Source: Copromyces sp. CBS 386.78
Taxonomy: Eukaryota; Ascomycota; Sordariomycetes; Sordariales; Sordariaceae
Assembly: GCA_030685235.1 (NCBI GenBank)
Contig: MU839082.1
Location: 310,001 to 374,000 of the forward strand
Direction: 5' to 3'
DNA length: 64,000 bases
Shown here: one piece after another, positions 1-10,782 of the stretch
Layout: every line of letters begins with the position of its first letter
Numbering within the stretch: position 1 is the stretch's first letter
The notes under the pieces: generated by a model
What the model was told of the DNA's origin: nothing
The model's database searches: none
Seen by the model: only the letters and a program-made list of their open reading frames with translations
Made by a program: the position numbers and the translations under genes

Positions 1-422
1 GGCGGACGAGGGTGGGAAGCATGGCGTCGAGCTTGCGCGAGGGAACGTTCTGGGAACCCTTGATGTGGCCGCCTATGTAATCTGTGGAGGAATGGGGTTA
101 GTTTTAGGCAGGGGAGCCACGTAGTGGTAGATTCCATGCTTGGATGGATCGTCATGGTATATCTGGGGGATGAAGTGTTGTTGGGGAGATAAGGTCGAGA
201 TCGAGTGGACTTGGTCAAAGGACTGCCAGTTGAAGGTTGTTTGTGGAGGTCGGAGGATCGGGGCGGGAACTACGCACCGTCATCCCGCACGTCAATGATA
301 GCCAGAGAAGTGGGGCTACCATTCTCCGTGCTGGCCGGCGCCGCCGAGGCCTCTTGTTCAGCCAGGATCAGCTTGGACAGGGCCGGGGCCGAGAGTCTCT
401 GGAGGGATCCGATAGTGGTCAT
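1..422 (-). CDS. Rhodanese-domain protein (Ych1-like), 5' part only
   Basis: Partial gene running off the left edge. Exon 1 is complement(278..422), starting at the ATG at 420-422; exon 2 is complement(<1..81). The 196-bp intron has a GTGCGT donor and CACAG acceptor and splits a GAT codon. The product begins MTTIGSLQRLSAPALSK and contains IIDVRDDDYIGGHIKGSQN, the first part of a rhodanese fold (the D-V-R-D and GGHI-G-N-P signature shared by Ych1, Cdc25 and arsenate reductases of the Acr2 type). The catalytic CX5R loop would lie beyond the window, so sulfurtransferase and phosphatase cannot be told apart. The gene is divergent from the membrane protein gene at 1623. Family assignment is good; exact function is not known. 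Confidence 0.82.
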
Positions 423-1622
423 TTTCTGGCGGCGATTTTTGTGATGTTGGAGCTAAAGGAGGGGAGCAGCTGGAGGAATTGGCAGGGACAAGATGGGCCG
501 GGATAGGAAACGTTTCCGACGAGTTATTTGTTGGCTTTTTCTCCCAAGATGTCGTAATTTTCCTTCGTTATTTCAATTCCCTTCCAAAAGTTGTCATGGA
601 TTCCTTCCAACCCACTGTCAGGTCCCATTCTTTCAGCGGATGGCGTTCCAGACCGCGGGCATGTTACAGGGAGCTGTGGACCGCTCTTGCGCTTTTAGCA
701 GTGGAGACAGGGCAGCTGTGAGCAGCTGCTAAAGAGCTCGGACAGATGTCACGGACGCTTCGCAATGGAGAATCCTTGGCGGCGATCTTAAAACTCTCAA
801 CCTTATTTGCACCTCCACTGACCTTCGAAGTACACTTGACTTGCACTTGTTGGATTGGATTGTGTGCCGTATTCCGACTCGACTAGTAAAATTCATTCCA
901 TCGAGGATATCCATTATTTTTCAAAAGCAGGGCCTCACGCGTTGAAAGATTGCATGGAAGATTGCCACTATCAACGACGTCGGCGGTTTCGAATCAAGTC
1001 ATGCCGTCCAATTCTCGAGTCATTTCGGTTTACTGACACAGGTTCATCCTTTCAAGTATCGAATCTAGCGTGGCGCCGACGAAGGATCTTCTTGTTCTTG
1101 ATGCCTACCTCCGCGGCAGTTGCTGAATCAATCCCTGTGGCAGACAAGCCGGAATACAGACTGACACTTTGCTCTGGGATTCGGGACTCACTTTCAAGTG
1201 CTTGGGCACAAACTTCGAGGAGGCAAGCTCGCAACCAGCCCGCTGCCCCCGAGTGGTAGTAGTCAAGAGGTACTGGTGTCGCATCTTCACGGCTGACCTG
1301 CCCTAGCCGTATCCACCATGTTTCTAGATCACCATGTTTGCCGAATCAGAATCTCGAATGGCTATCAAAGTCATCCGGACCCGTATCTTTTTCCGACCCT
1401 CGGCGTTTGCACATACAGGGCTATGATATCCCAGTCCGTTCTTTCTGGTGTGTAGTTGATCATGGGAGCGACTCGGTAGTCCTTGGGTTCTTGCCCTGTA
1501 TCATTATCCCCGCCTTTCTTTCTCCTAGCGCTCATCTTCAGTTGCTCTGTTCCACATGCAGACAATGGACCGATGAGTTTTCTGTCCTGTTTTTCAACGC
1601 CCTTAGTCTGTCAAGATGAACA
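423..1622. other. Divergent intergenic region between rhodanese and membrane-protein genes
   Basis: About 1.2 kb of balanced composition without a convincing gene. The open frames here (for example 855-1259, plus) show no recognisable domain and are crossed by equally long frames on the other strand. It must hold the promoters of two divergent genes. Nothing more specific was seen than pyrimidine-rich leader sequence before 1616. Confidence 0.5.
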
Positions 1623-1699
1623 ATGAGAAAGCGGGATCATCTCAAATACGGTCTGATTCTAGGAATCATTGTCTGCTGCTCGGCAGCATTGACCGCACT
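1616..1699 (+). promoter_or_regulatory. Overlapping upstream ATG / short ORF ahead of the membrane-protein start
   Basis: An ATG at 1616, with A at -3, opens a frame (MNNEKAGSSQIRS...) of 27 codons that overlaps the start at 1623 in another frame. The 1623 ATG also has A at -3. If transcription begins upstream, ribosomes would have to pass this ATG by leaky scanning. It could also lie outside the transcript. Confidence 0.3.
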
Positions 1700-3367
1700 T
1701 GACAATGTGGCGAGCGCAGAGTCTGTCGAGACCGACAATCCGGTAAGGCCATGGCCACACCATCATCCACCCGTCGGTGCAAGGCGTCCGGTCAACAGCC
1801 ATGAAGATCATGGCTCTCCGCCCGTGTTAACGACCGTGACCTCGACGATCAGCGCCGCAGTGGCAGCAGAGGCAACCCCTTCACCTATTCCGACAACGGC
1901 ACCCACGAATATAGGAATATACCAGCGTAACAACCCCATTTTCGCAACAATAAGCTCCTTCAGCAGTGCCCTCGAAGAAGCCGAGTCGAATGCCATATAC
2001 ATCTCAAGCCTCATGGCCACATCCATCATAGGGCTTCAGGAGTCGATCGATTACCTTACCTCGTCAGCTTCCAGCGCTTTGGCATCAGTTCAAGCCTCAG
2101 CCTCAAGCGCAATAGCGTCGGCTGAGGAATCCGCTTCCAATGCCGTGATAGCTGCAGAACGTTCGGCCTCGAGTAAGGCCAGCAGTATGAGCAGCAGTAT
2201 GGGCGACATGTTGGATCAAGGGGATTTGGTCACGGTCACGGTCACAGAAGCCGTGGTCTCGTTTACAACAGAGCTTATAGAGTCGACCATCACATTCACG
2301 GCAGACCCAAGCTCGACAGATTCAAGCTCGACAATGGTTGGTGCCCTCCCCATAGTCAAACTTCTCACCGTCTCGTTAACCTTTGCCAGGCTCCAAATGA
2401 CTCTGGGGCTCAAAACGAAAACGACATCAAAGCTGTACAAGGAGCTGCGTTATCAGTCAACCGTGCTGCTATAGCAGTTGTCGTCGCCATCATCGGTTCC
2501 TCCGTGCTTTCTCTCGCGGGCTTCTACCTCTTCGTGAGATACCGAAAGAGGAAACAAAAACAGAAAGAAGAAGAGCAGAACGTAAGCGACGCACTCGACC
2601 GCGCCATCGTCAGCTATATCGTCAAGGATCAGGCCAGTCCAACGACAAAATATGGTGACCCTTCTAGTCCGACAGGGCCACCAGAACCCATCCACTTGGA
2701 GACGATCGAAGAAGTGAACACACCGCCTCCAGACCAGGGACCATTACCACCACCAGTTCGACGGCCCTCTCAAGCTTATCGCCCCTTACAAACGCCTCAA
2801 ACGCCTCAGTTCGAGCCACCAGCAGGCATCTCCCCACGACGAATCGGACAAGCCGTCAGCAAAGACTATAGCATTGACACCCTCCCATCACCTGGTCCAC
2901 CACCAACAATCCCCTTACCTACCCCACCAGCAACAAAGGACATGAGGCGAAACATCTCGATACGATACGCTCCCGAAAGTAGGGACAGCGTCTACGGAGA
3001 CATACTAGCCCGGCCCCTGACAAGCGTAACTACCGACACGTCGGTGATGAGCGGTGCGAGCGGTGGATTTCCACTCGGCCATGCGAGAGCTGTATCCTCG
3101 ACTGTTGCGGGAAGTATTGGTGTTGTTGGGAGAATGGCTAGTAGCGCATCTACCTCTGCACGCGGCAGACATGCAAGGGGACCCTTGATTTCTTCGAGAC
3201 GGAGAGCGGAGAGTACGGGCAGTGTAAGATCGCAAGGTCAGGGCATGGGGGATCAACAACAACTGCTACAGCCGCAGCAACAGCAACACCAACAGCAACA
3301 GCAACCAGAGAGAAGAGATGAGAGGAGGAGTTCTAATTGGCCGTTGCCGAAGAGTGGACTCGTTTGA
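1623..3367 (+). CDS. Single-pass membrane protein, Ser/Ala-rich outside, Pro-rich cytoplasmic tail
   Basis: Predicted 563-aa protein from two exons, 1623..2336 and 2390..3367. The 53-bp intron starts GTTGGT, a weak donor, has a GTTAAC branch-like site and ends GCCAG; it is required to join two frames. Residues 1-31 look like a signal peptide (KYGLILGIIVCCSAALTAL). A Ser/Ala repeat region with coiled-coil character lies near residues 140-195, followed by a Thr/Val-rich stretch. A transmembrane helix at about 264-287 is followed by the basic stop-transfer RYRKRKQK, then a Pro-rich tail with PXXP motifs and a polyQ end. The layout resembles Mid2/Wsc-type wall-stress sensors, but no WSC cysteine domain is present. 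An out-of-frame ATG at 1616 begins a 27-codon overlapping frame that could lower initiation at 1623. No family recognised; function inferred from layout only. Confidence 0.72.
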
Positions 3368-4685
3368 TTATGTCGATGATGATGATGTCGGTGTTTGGGA
3401 GTTTGTGGTCAATCCAGGTGGTAGCGTAGACCGTTTGAGCTATACTTGCAGTCCTTTTTTATACTACTTTGGAAAGTCAACAATGTACCGCTTTGGGATT
3501 TATCCTCAGACTATACTGGCCAATTACATGTGCAGAAGGACCTTTACGAAACGCCTCAACGGGGCATGCAGGCCTCAGCAAGCGACATCAAATGAGATTT
3601 AGCGGTAACAATGAAAAGAAAGCAGGCGAGCCAAAGAAGGGTTAGGGTTGACTAAGACTACAACAAGCAGGTTTGAGCCACTGCAATGACGTGACTGATG
3701 TGAGCGTGGGCAGTTGGCCCAAGCTTCCTACCTTTTATGTACGATGAACCTAGCTGAGCTCTCCAAGAATGACGCAGGCGGCAACAGCACTGAAGCTTTG
3801 GGGGAAGCTGCCAGTGGTCACATCGCGGGATGCAACCAACTGAAGGGGATCAATCACTAGTCCAAAGAATATGTTGACACGGCTGAAGACTCGATACGAT
3901 CTCCATTGCTAAGCAGGGTGTACAGCAACAGTTCAAGGTGTTCCTACCTATGACCGTCCCAGCAACCTCCAAGACGAGAAAGCCGGCCCAGTCTTGCCCG
4001 TGGGCAACGGGGTTGACGTCTTGCATGTGAAACCGGACCAGATCTGACCAGATTCTGGCGGGTTCTGGGACTGCTGTAAGCGCGATGACGACAAACGATG
4101 CCCAGCTTTAGAACAGCCTTCTGGGTCGAAGTTTCACAATAAAAACCCGTAGCATACCGTGGAAAGACCTTCCGGAATTTATTCTTCTTATCTTCGTTAG
4201 GTAATTCTTGTTCATATCATTCGTCGTCTTCTTTGTCCCGCTCCCAAACAGTGATACCCATCTCAACTTCCCAAACAGGAGTTCTACAAACCGCAGTCGC
4301 AGGTTAACGTCCCACCAAGAAAGACCCTGGCTGCGTTAGTGCGATACCTGGCCCTGCGGTAGAGACAGCAGCAACGCGCACCGACCACGCTATCGAAGCT
4401 TCGGCAGGCAGTGGAAATTCCCCGACCTGGGTCGAAAGAAGGACGTGGACAAGAGCTGAAGCACAATCGCACGACCGCCCTTTTTTTCTGGCAGCAGGGA
4501 ACTCCACCACACGCACCGCTCACCACCTCAGCCACGCTCTCTTCCGCCGACTGGTTTCAAGTTGTCTCAACTTTAGCTCTTCCATCAACATCGCCAACCG
4601 ACCGAGCGATACCAAAACAACCGCGCCGGACACCGACCACAACACACTTTAAGCAACCCACATTCAGTACAGCATTTCTATCACA
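3368..4685. other. Intergenic region and leader of the TMEM33-like gene
   Basis: About 1.3 kb with no supported gene. The last 500 bases are pyrimidine-rich and A/C-rich, typical of a fungal 5' leader, and lead into the TMEM33-like start at 4686. Open frames in both directions around 4280-4800 overlap each other and have no recognisable motifs. Confidence 0.5.
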
Positions 4686-5900
4686 ATGCCTCCCCCGCCG
4701 CCCGCCGACCTGCCTCTGCCGCAGAGGATTCAAAAGCTGGCACAGACCCTGCAGTGTATGTGCACCTCTCCCCGTTTGAGCTTCCATCGCCGTTGTAGCG
4801 ATTCCAAGATCTATCATGAGCGCAAATGGCTAACCGTCGTCTTTTCCCAGTCGCTTGGTTCGCTGGGTACGTCATGATTCTCGATGGACTCACTGTCCCG
4901 CTCCCCTCTCGTGCCGCCCACTTTCGATCGCGATGAAGCAACGTTCACAAGGGGCAGCAAGGCGGTATCTCACGGGAGCGGAGTGTCGGAACGACCGATT
5001 CTCGCGCCATGGCATGTTTTACTCGATTACGTTCTTATGCTGACGAGGTATCGATCATGACAGACATGCCACCCTCCTTCTCTGCGTCACCCGCTACTTC
5101 TTCTCATGGCTTCGCATGAACTACTATGGTCGTCTGGCCCAGTTCTGCTACCGCACCACCTTCCTCTCCGCTGCCCTTACATACGGTATCGTGGTTTACA
5201 AGACATGGCGCGCTCGTCAGAAGACCGGTGCTAAGCCGGCCAGCGTTGTCAGCTACCTCACCGACGAGAACGTTCAGTACCTCCGTATGTTTGCTCTTCC
5301 CCTGCAAGCGGTGACCCTACCAACGAATGCTAACCCCGAAGCTCAGTCTTGGCCCTTGTCTGGCTCTTCATGCCCCAGTACCCTATCGCCATGCTTCCCT
5401 TCGCCATCTATTCGGTCTTCCACGTCGCTACCTATACTCGTGCCAACTTGATCCCGACTCTCATGCCCCCTACTAAGGCGGCCCCTGCCACCGGAGCCTC
5501 GCCCAGCGCCAAGCCCCAGTACACTCAGCACCCCATGTCCGACGCGATTGGCAGTTTCGTTAAGCAGTACTACGATTCGTCCATGTCGGTTGTTGCCAAC
5601 ATTGAGCTCGTCCTCTGGCTCCGTATCTTGCTCAACGTCATCTTCTTCCAGCGCCGCTCCTGGATCCTGATCGTCATCTACACCGTCTTCCTTCGTACCC
5701 GCTTTGCTCAGAGCAGCCACGTCCAGAACTCGTTCAGCAACTTTGAGGCCCGCATCGACAACCTCATTGGCGCTCAGGGCACCCCTCCGGCTGCTCGTCA
5801 GGCTTGGGAGACCGTCAAGGGCCTTGCCCGTCAGTTCTACCAGGCTACTGATGTCAACAAGTACATGAACGGTGCTGCGGCCCCCAAGAAGACCTCTTAA
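4686..5900 (+). CDS. TMEM33/Pom33 family nuclear-pore/ER membrane protein
   Basis: 286-aa protein from four exons: 4686..4755, 4851..4866 (16 nt), 5064..5284 and 5347..5900, all with GT-AG introns and continuous frame. The family (yeast Pom33/Per33, S. pombe Tts1, animal TMEM33) consists of small multi-spanning proteins of the ER and nuclear envelope that affect nuclear pore distribution and ER tubule shape. Visible segments: a hydrophobic stretch around FAWFAGHATLLLCVTRYFF (exons 2-3), the conserved MNYYGRLAQFCYRTTFLSAA region, a long hydrophobic block LALVWLFMPQYPIAMLPFA, and a C-terminal block with ELVLWLRILLNVIFFQRR and a helical tail. Length fits the family. The first ATG is supported by a Pro-rich start typical of fungal members. 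The exon set is firm because every junction falls on conserved sequence. Confidence 0.92.
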
Positions 5901-6993
5901 GTTGTCGGCTATCGCCGAATCTAGAGATCTTTAAGCATTGATGACAAGTTTGCTTCGCGCTTCCAGCGCGACCTAGGCAAGACAACACTTGAGGTTGGCG
6001 GCCCGCTGTGCTTCCTTTACTTCGAAGACCTCTGGCCCGGAAGCGAAGGATCGGTCACACCTTTTGGTCGGGACGAGTTTTTGGGAAGATCTGGAGGATG
6101 AGACAGGACCCTGTAGGGGTAGTGTATCGGGAATGACCTATTGGTTGGAGGGCAATATGCCACGGAAAGGAACAAGAGTGCGTAACAGCTCCGGCGTGAA
6201 GCTCGGGAATTGTTAAAATCAGTTTATTACTAGGCTTTCATTGACAGTTTGTTGCAGTGTTACTCTGGTGGTTGCGCAGAGGTGGTTGAAGACTGGTGTG
6301 TGAATTTCCTAGCTGCCCGAATGCACCAAAGGCGTGTATACCTCGCTTGGTTTTTTTTCTTTTTTCTTTTTCTGTCAATCAGTATCCCTAGCCGCGTAAT
6401 TATCACCTAGAGACATATTGTCATCAAGCCAGCTGTTCTGGTCGTGTCGATCGTGTGCGAATAACAACATCCCACGAGTGTGGTTGTCCTCGACCAGTAG
6501 CTTCCCCACTTTAATACCCCTATTGGGGGCCTCTCCCGAGCCACTCAGCCCACTCCAGGTGAGGGCGCCCAGCAATGACGTCGCTTCCGCTTACAACACC
6601 TGAACCAAAGCGGGTTCTCAGGCCTCTATCACAGCCTGTACCATCCAGCTGGTAGACGAGAATTCCACCCATTCGCATTCGGATCTGGATTATATCTAAC
6701 AGCTTGGACGATCGACTAGGTTCTCGCCGGTTTCGAGATTCTAGTGTACAATAAATGTCACACTAACCCTGGATGTACTGCGCCTCCGTGCATAAGCTGT
6801 TCTATTTCTTCATTCCTTACTTTAATCCTACATCACCGTTCCTCGGCCACTCAACAAAGGATCCCCCCATTGTGTCCCAACGGACTCAGCAGTCTTTAAA
6901 CCGTGACTTCTTCTCTTTTTGCTTAGACCTCCCTTTGCTTTTTATACAGATCATCTGGACGACAACTTGTTCAGGCTAAGAAGATTACCGACC
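5901..6993. other. Intergenic region between TMEM33-like and PTEN genes
   Basis: About 1.1 kb. It holds the 3' end of the TMEM33-like gene and the leader of the PTEN gene. A pyrimidine tract rich in T lies at about 6349-6375. No gene, RNA gene or repeat was recognised. Confidence 0.5.
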
Positions 6994-9266
6994 ATGGCCT
7001 CCCTGTTGCGTCAGATCGTCGCCGGTCCGCGCCTAAAACACGAGGATACGGGACTAGATCTATGTTATGTCACCTCGAATATTATCGCAACGTATGTACT
7101 ACTTCTACCTCACCTACCCTTCTTCCGTCCCATGTGTTTGAAGAATTAGCCAGCTAACAATGAGAGAAACCCAACAGATCCGGACCCTCAGATACCTACC
7201 CCCAACGAGCCTACCGCAACCCTCTTGACCGCTTGGTCGCTTTCCTCGACGAGAAACACGGCGATGGCTGGTCCATCTGGGAATTCCGCGCCGAGGGCAC
7301 GGGCTACCCCGACGAAGCGGTATACAACCGGATTAGACACTACCCTTGGCCCGATCACCACCCGCCGCCGTTTAGACTGGTGCCGATGATTACGGCTAGC
7401 ATGCGGAATTGGTTAGATGGGGAGGATGAAGGAGCATCTAGAAAGAACGGCAACACTACTAAAACGACGGCGACGGCGATGGCGACGACAGATGATGCGA
7501 TCAAGCCGATGGACGGAAGCCAAAACGACAATGGCAAGGAGAGAAACATGAATACAACGGCAAACAACAACCTCGACCTTGACCGCCCCCGCCAAAAAGG
7601 CGAACGCGTCGTTGTTGTCCACTGCAAAGCCGGCAAAGGCCGCTCCGGCACCTCCATCTGCAGCTACCTGATCTCCGAGTGCGGGTGGACGGCCGCCGAC
7701 GCCCTGGCACGCTTCACCGAGCGACGCATGCGGCCCAACTTCGGCAAGGGTGTATCGATCCCCAGCCAGCTTCGTTACGTGGGTTATGTCGACCGGTGGG
7801 CCAACGCCGGAACAACGAAGAAAAAGGTGTACGTGGACAGGCCAATTGAGATCGTCGAGATACACGTCTGGGGACTCAGACACGGGGTGAAGCTGGCCGT
7901 GGAAGGGTTTGCGGACGAGGGGAAGAGGATCGAGACGTTGCATACGTTTGGGAAGGGGGAGAGGATCGTGGTGCAGGGCGATGCGCCGGGGGGAGGCTGG
8001 GTGATGGATATATTTTATGATATGGCTGGGTATGGTGCTGGTAAAGAAAGTAATTCATCATCATCAGAGGAGGAGGACGAGAAGGAGAAAAAGAAGGAGG
8101 TTTTGGGGTTGGATGGGACGAGAAGCGATGTTGATGATGCGGCAGAGCGGTCAGCAGCGGATTCATCGTCAAGCGCGACGAGGAGGAGTAGGAGTAAGGA
8201 AAAGGCCGGGAAAATGGGGAGCAGGGCGAGCAGTTTGGTGAAGAAGCTTTCAGTGCGAAAGAGCAAGGACCATAAGGAGAAGGAGCTGGAGAAGAAGAAG
8301 AGCGCGTTGAGCGGTTCACCAGCAACGACAAGTGATGGCAGCATTCCCAAGCTTGGAGAGACCACGGCTGGCATCGCAAATGCCGGCAAGGCAAAGACCA
8401 TCGCGATGCCAAAAGCCTCGGAAGTTACGAAACTTCCGTCAACAGAACAGAACACCGTCAGCGGATCTACTTCCAACCTCACCCCCATACGCTCAAAAAC
8501 CAGCACCGAGTCCTCTCAAAAGCAACAAAAGCCGGTCTTGGCCGATGAAGCAGAACCAGGCGGCCAAGCCGTCATCTTCAAGCCCCAAACCCCCATCATC
8601 GTCCCCAACAGCGACATCAACATCGACATTGAAAGACGCAGTCGCGCCTCGGCCAGCGTGGGTCTGACTATGGTTACCTCCATCGGTCACGTCTGGTTCA
8701 ACGCTTTCTTCGAGGGCAACGGACCGGAGCAGGATGGCAAAGCGGACGAGAGTGGCGTGTTCGAAATCGAGTGGGATAAGCTCGATGGTATCAAGGGGTC
8801 GAGCAGGAAGGGGACTAGAGCTCTCGAGCGGCTGTCGGTTGTTTGGAGGGTTGCTGGGACTGGTGGCGCCGCTGAGGTTGCTGCTGCTGACGCTGGGGTA
8901 GCAAAGGGGGGAGAACAAACGACGACGGCCGGAGCTGCTAGTGCTGCTGCACCTGAGACAGTCATCACCCAGCCTGGGGACAAGAGTCCTGTGCCTCAGA
9001 TGAAGCCGGCGGATTGGAAGGGTGTCGGTCCTGAACACCTGCCGAAGGAAAAGGAGTTGGGCCTGAGGGCGGAGACTACGGAGAGTGCGAGTGTGAGTAA
9101 GGCCAGTAGTTTGAAGGACTTGGATGTGGCGGAGGGGGGTTCAGGTCTGGAGGGTAACGGCGGTAAGGGTGGTGATAATGATGATGAGTCGTTAGCTGGG
9201 GTGAAGACGAGTGATCCGAAGGGGGAGGAGCTTGATGAAGTTGCTACGCCGAAGGCTTCTGCTTGA
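6994..9266 (+). CDS. tep1: PTEN-type phosphatidylinositol-3-phosphatase
   Basis: 728-aa protein from exons 6994..7091 and 7178..9266; the 86-bp intron splits a Thr codon. It begins MASLLRQIVAGPR and matches the PTEN family: an N-terminal LDLCYVTSNIIA segment, the acid loop HYPWPDHHPPP, and the P-loop HCKAGKGRSG at residues 181-190 with catalytic C182 and R188. The two lysines of the P-loop are kept, which in PTEN favour phosphoinositide substrates. A C2-like region follows, with the strands VEIHVWGLRHGVKL and, far downstream, VGLTMVTSIGHVWFNAFFEG. Between the C2 strands sits a long low-complexity Ser/Lys/Glu-rich insert, and the protein ends in an acidic, Ala-rich tail. Another insert of roughly 60 residues, rich in Thr/Asn, separates the acid loop from the P-loop. 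Expected to dephosphorylate PIP3-like lipids at membranes. Confidence 0.93.
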
Positions 9267-10782
9267 TAGTAAAGTTATGATGGCGTTACCATATCGGCTG
9301 GAAGCATTATAACGCATAAGCTAGACATTGGGGGCGGATTGCTAGCTAGGTAGGTGTACACGACGATATACTGATATACAAACTAATGCTGAAGACATTG
9401 GGAAATATCGTTGTCTCGGATATCAATGTTTGAATTGTGCAGACCATGCCCCGTTGCTTTCTGGTGTTCAATTCACTCATATACTACATGGTAAGAGATT
9501 GAATAACGAACAGGCGCTTTCATCCCAAGTCGTCGTCCAGGCCTCTTGGTTTCGATCTCGTTTTCACGCTAACAACCAAATGGGTTAGGTTAAATCACAC
9601 CTTGGCGTTTGTTTGACAAAATCACCGATGATTCGGCTGCTTGTGAACAGAAGCATTTCCGGGTTGTTGCGGTCCTACATACCTGAGGGAACCTGAAGTC
9701 AACTGACAAAAACTCGAGATTTTATGTACGCACATATGACTGACACAAGACTCGGTAGTTGAACCATCCAATGGTCTTCTCCCTAAATGCCAAGTTCCCC
9801 GTCTCAAATGGCTCATAGTGTGTTGTACCTAGGTAGCTTGAGAAGACTCGCTCTGATGGCAACGAGACAATGACAATCCGGGGGTGCTCTTACACCGCTC
9901 AACCGGCCATTGACCGCACGCTTAGCCGATTCTGTTGGCTTATCGATAAGGTAAGGTAACGATGCGAGGCGGGGTGTTGTATGTACCGGCGACGGGGATG
10001 AGCGCCCGTGAATGGGTGAGGTGGGAAGTACCTTCTACATAGAACCTTGAAGGGACTCTTCACCTGTGAAATGGAGGGCCGCTCCCTTCATCGGAGGAGC
10101 GAACAAACGGTCAGTCACGCAGTCAGTGGCTGTCAGGGGTCTCCACAGAATTTTTTCTTTCAACTTTTTTTCGCCCGTCATGGGGCACTGGCCAGTGATG
10201 CTGGGCCGACCCCGTCGACGCGCTGTGGGCTGTCCATCAGTCTCGGACACCAATTGAGAACTCTCGACCTCTTTTTCCCCATTCTATTACCTGACAGTTC
10301 TCAGTAAACTCAACCTTTTGCGGTTGATCCCTTCAAATCCAAGACGCAGTTGCAACTTCTGCTGCAACGGTGACCGGAGAATCATTTTGTTTCCCTTTGT
10401 CAGTGAGAACCCCTCTGACCCTTTGAGTGCATTTGCGTTACCCGGTATAACATCAATCAATCCCACCACACACTTCACATACTGCCATTTAGCACCAGTC
10501 GCCACCACCACTACCTACGCACCTTGACACCCCTTCCGGGCTTGATCCTACCTACCTCCCGTACCTACCACAATTGAGGAATCAGGCATCATGTTTCTCG
10601 TGTTCATGGGCCCCACGTGCCGCCGGCAGCCCCGCTAACAGGTGAACCAACTGCAGAAGAGAAGCAAGGAAGTAACCTGCCTTGTTTGGCTGTAACACCC
10701 GAGGCCCTCCATTCGAAATCTTTCGTCAACCAAAGCTCTGGCCCTGTCGTCTATTTGACGGGTCCTCCGACTTCTCGACAAC
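9267..10782. other. Intergenic region and long leader of the PRPP synthetase gene
   Basis: About 1.5 kb without a supported protein gene. The distal part from about 10140 is T/C-rich and reads like a leader. A short upstream ORF at 10591-10638 is listed separately. Several open frames on both strands overlap and lack recognisable domains. Confidence 0.5.
10591..10638 (+). promoter_or_regulatory. Possible upstream ORF in PRPP synthetase leader
   Basis: A 15-codon ORF, MFLVFMGPTCRRQPR followed by TAA, begins at the ATG at 10591, about 190 bases before the main start. If it lies in the mRNA it could modulate translation. No transcript evidence is available from sequence alone. Confidence 0.25.

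Noticed and set aside
855..1259. 134-codon frame upstream of the membrane-protein gene
   Set aside because: It lies in a divergent promoter region, has low sequence quality as a protein and no known motif.
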